A DNA stretch of 64,000 nt from positions 37,095,058 to 37,159,057 of the forward strand of contig OX411543.1 in the NCBI GenBank assembly GCA_948146395.1, in the 5' to 3' direction. Below, in pieces: positions 24,801-33,800 of the stretch; positions within the stretch are counted from its first letter, which is position 1; each line of letters starts with the position of its first letter. This DNA is from Fragum whitleyi. Its lineage: Eukaryota > Mollusca > Bivalvia > Cardiida > Cardiidae. The notes beneath the pieces are model-generated. The model was not told the DNA's origin. It made no database searches and worked only from the letters and a program-made list of their open reading frames with translations. A program made the position numbers and the translations under genes.

Positions 24801-27800
24801 GTTCATCATAATTTATCAGTTTTGATGCTGTGTAGATAGTAAATCGTTCTTCCGACAGAAGGTATAGTGAAAGTAGACTTTGCTTTCTGATGCTTACGCT
24901 GGTTCAAGTAGATACGCATATGTTATTAAATGTTTAGATAATAAATTTGGTGCCAAATTATTGAAGTTTCAAAATTGATAAAAAAATAAGAAAAAATGGC
25001 AGATATTTAAAATCCCAATTTAAGAAAATTCAAACCAAAAACATCATATAACATTTTAGAAAAAAAATATTTCCGTTCTTATCGGTCTCAATTATTAAAT
25101 TCATATAAAAACAAAGAAACAATTTTTTTTATAAGGCTCAATTATTTAATTATTTAAAGAAAAGAAAAATCTATATTGAAGGAAGGGGTTGCTGTATAGT
25201 TGTTAAAGTAGTTCAGGTACAAAAACTTGTTCTGTAAGTTATAATAAAGCATGAAACAAAATTTACTTTTCTTCAATTTGCTCTATACCGAAAGTTCTGT
25301 GTACTGATTTTCCATATCAGGTACTGATTGAAAATTATTTCAATCAGTACTGTACTGATGTCCTTTGAAATTATCTGGAGCACTGCCAAAAGATGGTCAG
25401 AAAAGCTGATTTTAGTGAAGCTAAACCTTATATGGAAAATGGTATTCCAAATTATATAGAGTATTAAGCGAAAATCAGCCCTGTTCCTGCAACACTCATA
25501 TTTGGGGGCCAATAAAAATTTCTTGAACAACTTGAAAAGAGGGTCAGTCAAGTAAAATTCATGCCAAATTTCATTGAAATCTGGATAATGATTGAGGATA
25601 AGATTTTCCAAAGATTTTTCAGGGAAAAAAGTCACTCCCTGCCACATCACATTTGGGGGATCAATCAAAATTTCATGAACAATTTACATGAAGGGTTATC
25701 TGTAAAACATTCATGCCAAATTTCAATGGAATAGAACTGATGTTTAGGAGCAGATTTTTAAAGATCTTATAGAGAAAATAAATCAGCCCATATATTTTTT
25801 TTCTTCCTTTCGGGGAGGGGGGGGGTCAATCAAAACTTCTTGAAGACCTAAGAAGAGCGATACTCAAGGAACATTTCTGCCAAATTTAGATAAAATTTTC
25901 CCATCATTTTAGAATGAGAAGACATTTAAGGAAAATTTTACGCACTGACGCATGGACAGATGCACAACGGACACACGACCATGACTATAACCAGCTAGCC
26001 TTTGGCTAGTGGAGCTAAAAATCAACTAGAAAGCCATGAATGGCTTGTGTCGCTCCACAGGCTTGAATTTCTTGTAATAGCAAATCTAAGTTTTGACTAG
26101 ATTTTTAGATATTTTGGCTTCTACTGATGTTGAAATGATTTTCAAAGTTTCCACTATCATAACATATAGAGAAATGACCTCCGCCCATAAAAGACATATT
26201 TTTCTTCAAATAACAATAATTTTTGGCTGAATGATAATGGATCACCCAAGGATCATACTAATGAAGTTTGATTGATATCCATCAGTTACATTCTGAGAAA
26301 AAACGATTTTCAAAGTTTCCACTAAATAACATATAGAGAAATGACCTCCGCCCATAAAATACATATTTTTCATCTGATCACAATAATTTTTGGTAGACTG
26401 ATAAAGGGTCACCCAAGGCTCATTCATGTAAAATTTGGTTGATATCTATCAGTTAGATTCTGAGAAAACGATTTGCAAAGTTTCCACTATATAACATATA
26501 GAGAAATGACCTCCGCCCATAAAATACATATTTTTCATCTGATCACAATAATTTTTGGTAGACTGATAAAGGGTCACCCAAGGATCATTCATGTAAAATT
26601 TGGTTGATATATCTATTAGTTAGATTCTGAGAAAACGATTTTCAAAGTTTCCACTAAATAACATATAGAGAAATGACCTCCGCCCATAAAATACATATTT
26701 TTCATCTGATCACAATAATTTTTGGTAGACTGATAAAGGGTCACCCAAGGATCATTCATGTAAAATTTGATTGATATCTATCACTTAGATTCTGAGAAAA
26801 CGATTTGCAAAGTTTCCACTATATAACATATAGAGAAATGACCTCCGCCCATAAAATACATATTTTTCATCTGATCACAATGATTTTTGGTAGACCGATA
26901 AAGGGTCACCCAAGGATCATTCATGTAAAATTTGGTTGGTATCCATCAATTAGAACCTGAGAAAAATCACTTTTTACCATATTTGGAAATTAGCCACGCC
27001 CATAAAATCCATGTTTTTCATTGGATCAAAATTTCTTGAACAACTTTGAAAGAGGGTCACCCAAGGATCATTCCTGTGAAGTTTGGTTGAAATCCATCCA
27101 GTAGTTTCTGAGGAGATGATTTTTAAAGAAAAAGTTTACGACCGGACGCACGGACGCACGACGGACACAACGCCATGACAATAGCCCCAGTGGCTTTCAG
27201 CCAGTGGAGCTAAAAATCACATTCTGGTTAAATAAATTTTGAATCAACTGAACATTAATTTTACACACCTTTATTTCTTTTCCCCCCAAATCAATCTGTA
27301 TAGATTCATTTTCTGTTTTGTCAATCTGATCATCTGTATCAAATGGGTTTGTACTGTTTTCATTGGAATCCAATTCTTCATAGAATGTGTAGCCATCTTT
27401 AAATGTTGCCACACCACTTGATATTGTATCAACAACAACATCACCTTTACACACCTTCCAAAAATGAGTTTCACATGTTAACTTTGTTGAAGATTCAAAT
27501 TTTAATGTGTCTGTGCAATCACAACCTGCAATTTTTAATGAGATGATATCTGATTGGCCAAACCCAAGGTTCTTTCCTTCGATAGTTACCCGTGTTGGCC
27601 TATCAATGGGCCCTGCGTTTGGAGTCACACTAGTTATAACTGCGTCACTACCTGCCTGATCTAAATTGTTACTTACACTAAGAAAACCTAGACTAAACTT
27701 TCTAGTCCTCTTACTTTTGTCCGATTTTTTGTTAAAACTTGTGTTTATTTTTTCATCAGTATCATCTAATCCGTTAACTTTTCCAAATGAAAACAGATCA

Positions 27801-30800
27801 GTGATGGAGCGTGAGAGTTTCTTGTTAAAATTTGAAAGTGATCCTCGATTTTCTTTATTCTCCTTGTTCATGCTATCATTTTTCATTCTTCTCTGAGTAG
27901 CTGGTGATGCCATGCGTTTGCGCAGTCGTTGAAATGCTGATTGTGATCGGACTCCATCAGGTGATGGATTTGTTTGTTTGATGATGGGGACATGCTCCCC
28001 TGGTGGGCGATATTTTGACACATAACACTGATACACTAATTCACCAGTAGGATTCGGACATTTTTTATGAGATTGTAAGGCTGTTCTTTTTGCCTGCCCT
28101 TTCTGAGCCCTCAATGTAGACACTGGGATTGTTATCTGTCCAAGTATATCATCTTTTTCTGTTGCGATGAAAAATATATGGTCCAAAACATTGGATACAT
28201 GGCTGAAAGAAAATAAATGCACAATATTAGAGAAGACTCTGTCAATACAGCAAATTCCATCTGACAGAATTAAGTTGAAAGTTTACTTTGAGCTTGGCTG
28301 TTTTGGGGGACTAATGGTTTTGGTATAAGCCTAGCACAGAGAAAAAAATACATTAATTGTACCATCTCTGTTTTATCAGCGGTTGTAAACACGTAGACTT
28401 TGGACTTTTCTCTCAAAACAACCAAGCTTTTTAGCTTGATAGAAAAAAATAAGGGTTTAGACAAACAATTTTTTTTAAAGTGGGTGAAGGTTGAAAGAAA
28501 AAGCAAACTTTTCTTACAAAGCAGCTATGAAGTCTTTGTTTAACACCATGTCCCCTTTTCAGAAATTTGACCTTGACTGATGGCCTTGGCCTTGCCCTAT
28601 ATTCAAGATTATAGCCTTTACTAAACATTTGCTAGTGTTTCTTGCATCCTGAAAACAGGGCTGCTTTCAACTTATGTAAATCAAACCAGAATGAGATTCA
28701 TATCTATGCAAATATATATGAACATTTTATTTAGAAAGTTTTGAAGTAATTGGAAGTGATTTTATTCCGTTTGGTTTTGCAGACAGACATAAATGAATGA
28801 TGGACAAACAGATGGAAAACAGTAATCCAATATGCCCCTAAATTTTCAATGAGAGTAGTGGTGATAGGGTTGGAGTTTTTTAATTCAAAACAACAAGAGA
28901 TGTTTGTAAAACATTTATGCCCCCAAGGCCTATTCTTTGTCGATCAACAAAGGGCAATAACTAATAAAACATAATGAGTAAAGTTATTGTTCTTGTGCAC
29001 TTTTCTTAATGAGATCTAACTTCATGTGAAGTTTCATGATTTTAGCTTGCATACCTTTTGAGGTATGCTCCGGACAAAAAAGGTCTACGGGTGGACAGAC
29101 TGACCGACAAAGTGTAAAACATTATACCCCCTCTTTTTTGAAGGGGTGCATAATCATTCAAGGGGTCAGCACAATACTACAATAAGTGCTTATATAGTTA
29201 TAGGCACTTACAATAGTATTGAACTGAATCCTTGACTGCTGTTTTTTTACTTACACGACTGTTTCTTCATTCCAATCTGGACTACCATTTGGATCTTTAA
29301 CAACCGCTGTCCTAAACTTGGTACCTCCCAAACCAAATATCACAGAGTATTTATGACGACCTGAAGAAAAATGTTAATAAATACATTTTCCCCTTGTTAC
29401 ATGCCTATTTTAGAGTTGATCCTGAATTATCCTGAATGTTTCTTTCAACTGTGCTTGCATTAGTTTTTGACAATACATGTATGTCTATCATTTTGTATGA
29501 TAAGTATATACATTTAAATTACTAGGGGGTTTAAACTCAAAGCACAAATGATTCTAGACTGTTGATCAATGAGCTTGTATAAATTCATATGGCTCATGTC
29601 CAATGAAGACTTTGAAGTGCTTCACTTGATTTATAAACTACTCGCTTCACTTACAGATGACAAGTTAAGTCAGCTAAATCCCTAAGCAATAGGTCTGTTT
29701 ATAAGTGGGTCTCTCAACAATTTTTCACTTCTTATGGTGTAACAATGTTTGTTTGTTAGTTTGTTTTTATATATTTTATTGAATTACAGCTCTCGGTATT
29801 TCCGGATGCTACCGGCATATAACAGGCGTACGGGAATTCTCGGACAATTTCGTAGTATCCTGCGAAACTGGTCGGTGATTCCCAAACTTTAAAATAGTAT
29901 CGGTACTGTAATAATTTTTACTTTTGTTTGTTAAAATAGTCATTTTCTGCCTATTTTGGGCGCATCTCATGTATTCACTGATTTGCAAATAAAATTGAGT
30001 TGAGTTGAGTTGTATAATTGATACAGGTCTTTTTGCATTTTAATCAGTGCTCCACCTAAGCCATTTAAGGAAGGTACAAGCCCTGCCCTAAAAGTCTGGC
30101 ACCCTGCCCTTTTTCCTAGTAAGCCCCATATTACAGGAGACCACTCCCACCATCCTGCATAGTTTCTAAGGCTTAACCCTTATCATGCTGAACCCGGAAT
30201 ATTCCTGCCTTGGCAGGAGCTGGAGACAAACATCAGCCTGCACATATGTGCAGTCTGATCTTTGTCTATACCACCTGTTTTTCTTTTTTTAAAACCAGAT
30301 AAGATTAAAAAATTGATTTTCAAAATGAATACCAACTCACATATAGCCAATCAAATGCTTTGAATACTTTGATTTTAATGCAATTTTGCCAAGGATTTTA
30401 ATTAGGATGACAAGGGTTAAATACAATGCCTGACACCATAATCAGGGAATTTCTTTTGCTCATTGCTTAGTGCATTGGCCCTGTGTCAGCTTATTTTCAG
30501 CTATGCTTCAGTTGTGAACTATTTGCTCTTAAAACCCACTAAAACAAGAGTGCCATCGTCACAAAATACGCCGCCACTTTGCTGCTGTTTCACAATAATA
30601 ATTGTAGACACTACTTATTTTGACAAAACCAAATTAAAAATGACCAAGTTTCATTTAAATAAAGACAAAAAGTAAGGAGGAGTTGCGTTCAAAAAACTGC
30701 AATTTCAATAAGCCCTAGATACTAAGTTTTAATGGGGCATAATTTATGGTAAAATTAATGAACCTTAAAATCCTTACTTCATGCTCATCCATCAATTTCA

Positions 30801-33800
30801 GTTATAACATCCACCAAGTTTCATTTAGATCCAGCCAGAAACTTAGGAAAAGTTGCATTCACAAGGCTGCAATTTCAATAAGCCCCCAGAGACTAAATTT
30901 TCAGGGGGCATAACTGAGGCAATAAGCCCAAAAGACTAAGTTATTAAGGGGCATAACTCAGGCAAAAATCAACAAACCATAAAATCCTTCCTTCATGCAC
31001 ATCTACCAATTGAGGTGATAACATTGACCAAGTTTCAAGAAGATCCAGCCAGAAACTTAGGAGGAGTTGCGTTGACAAGAAAAGTGGACCCAGAGACTAA
31101 GTTATTAAGGGGCATAACTCAGGCAAAAATCAATGAACCATAAAATCCTTCCTTCATGCACATCTACCAATTGAGGTGATAACATTGACCAAGTTTCAAG
31201 AAGATCCAGCCAGAAACTTAGGAGGAGTTGCGTTGACAAGAAAAGTGGACCCAGAGACTAAGTTATTAAGGGGCATAACTCAGGCAAAAATCAACGAACC
31301 ATAAAATCCTTCTTTCATGCAGATCTACCAATTGAGGTGATAACATTGACCAAGTTTCAAGAAGATCCTGCCAGAAACTTAGGAGGAGTTGCGTTGACAA
31401 GAAAAGTGGACGGACGTACGGATGGACAGATGGATGGACAGATGGACGGACGGACAGACGGAGAAGATGATGCCAATATACGTCCGCCTCCGGCGGCGTA
31501 TGGCGGCGTATAAAAACAGGGTATAAAAATTCATAGAGCATGCTGTTACTAGCAATTATCCTTTTATGTTGTCCCTTTTATGCATTACAAGATAAATAGA
31601 TCGAGGCCAACATAATTACAAATGCATGAATTCTGAGAGGTCAGATTTGAAGACAATCATTGGCACTTAATCAATTGAATTCAGAAACGTAACCAATCAG
31701 AATGCATTATTCTTCGTTGATCAATCTATTTGTCGACATCTACCCTTTTAGGGCACCTTGCCCTTTTCAAAACCTAGCTGGAGCACTGTTGACCTACTAT
31801 CAAACAATGGTTTTATTTTAGTTGTTTCCATCAATATCCATGCATTCTGATTGGCTGAAGTTATGTTTTTTTCATCTATGAAAACAAATTTGAGTATGCA
31901 GCTGTTTAGTAAGCATGCACACAAATGAGTTCTATAAAAAGTCTTTTTGTGAAGAAAGTATAACAATTTTGCTTCAGGATATTAAATATAAGAGAAGAAG
32001 AGAGTATTTATTTATTCTATGGGGGATGAGACTAAAATCCTAAACACACTTATGTATGAATCTGCTTCGCATATTCATATAGTGTGATTATGATTTGAGT
32101 TTCATACCTCCATGAAATTAACAAATACTCTCCTGATCTCATAAATAATTTTTTTCGCCCACTCAAAATGGAAATATTGTTGGAGACAAAAGAAGAAGAA
32201 TTACGCATTTTTGAATTAAGAGATGAAGAAATTATTTTTTAAATATGCATATGTTATGGGAACTCATTTGAATCATCTGAGAAGACAATTTCAATGAGTA
32301 TTACAATGTAGGATTTGTGAAAGCACTGTTGAAATATTTTCATTTGAAATCTAAAATACCCCTCTATCTGTAGCTCTGTTTAACTGGTTCAAAACGATCA
32401 TTTTATGACTTAAGGTAAGCAATATTTTTTATAGATATCTATAATTTAGGTTGCAGGATGTATGAATGAATTAATGTGTTAAATTGATTGACAGGGTCAC
32501 AGTGCAAACTGTCCATTAACACTCAAATAGTTGACCGCAGGACTATTGTAACTTTTCATCACTCATACCAGCACTTACAATATAATTAAACTTGATTCTC
32601 ACATTCTGTATGATAGGCCACCTACATCACCCTTGGGCACCCAAAACCTTTATTTAATCTGTGGTTATGAAATTTTAGTCTCACACCTGCAATATCTGTT
32701 GTGGAAGTTGTGGCATCATAGCTTTATATTCTACTTACTGACAGAACTAGGCTTACAGGGATTCACTTTTTTATACAGAAATCTGACCCAATTCAGAACA
32801 ATAGCTTCAGAAACTCTTTGAGAAAAGGAGAAATCAATTGGGTTTTAAACAAGATTTTTTTCCTTTTCTCATAAAATTTTCAACCCTTTATGGCAATTAT
32901 TATTAATTTCAACACTCTTTAAACTGTTGTTTGCAATTTCTTTCTTATTAGTAAGAGGCTTATGTCTTAATAGAAAGAGGTTAAAATGATAATAAAAGAT
33001 GGGTGTGTTTTGAAAAGGAATAATTCTATGTTATAGAAAATATTGTGGAAAAAGTTTGATTGATTGGGGTTAAGCACTATTTTTCAGACATAACATGGTG
33101 GCTTGAGCATCTAACCATGCATTCCTGGTAAAATTCACAATATCTGTCTGCACATCCCACATATGCCTATGATTATAAATCTTTTAGCTGGAGACAAATC
33201 TGTGGTGCAATTTCTTCTTTATCCACAATACTTTCTCAAATGTGACTTGTCACATGAAAAGGGACCATCTGGGTAATTTGTAAAGTGTCAATTCCAGTCA
33301 GACTGTAAGACAGTCAGATTGCGCAGACTGACTAGGGTCAAAACTTTGCACTTTACTCATTTTTATGACAGGTCAAAAATATAAACCAAAGGGAATTTAA
33401 ATCTAAGGACTGTACAGCACAGGGTTAAAGAAACTTTGAGCCAGTTAAATATTTTGTTTTCTTGAATTCTGGTTCATCTATCAAGTAGATAATTATAACA
33501 ATGTTAAGTGGTAAGGAGGTTGTGAATAAAACGTGATAAATTGGTTGAACAATTTCATTGCTGGAGGTAAAAAACAAACTCATCATAAATCTTACAAAAT
33601 TTAATTTCCCTCTAATAAAGGTTTTAATTGTATCTTTAAGCTGAATTTTAAGGTTATGACAAAAAGCCTCCTCTTAATTATCAAAGTTATAGTTTCTATT
33701 ATTGTTCAAAGAAACTCAGAATTTCTCTCTCTAAACTTTTCTTTGTGAGGGTGAACTTAATCTTCACCTTTGTCTTGATGAATTAAATTCTTGCAAAGCT

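Noticed and set aside
25273..25668. 131-codon frame on the - strand
   Set aside because: Lies inside tandem-element monomers; the peptide is a shadow of the repeat.
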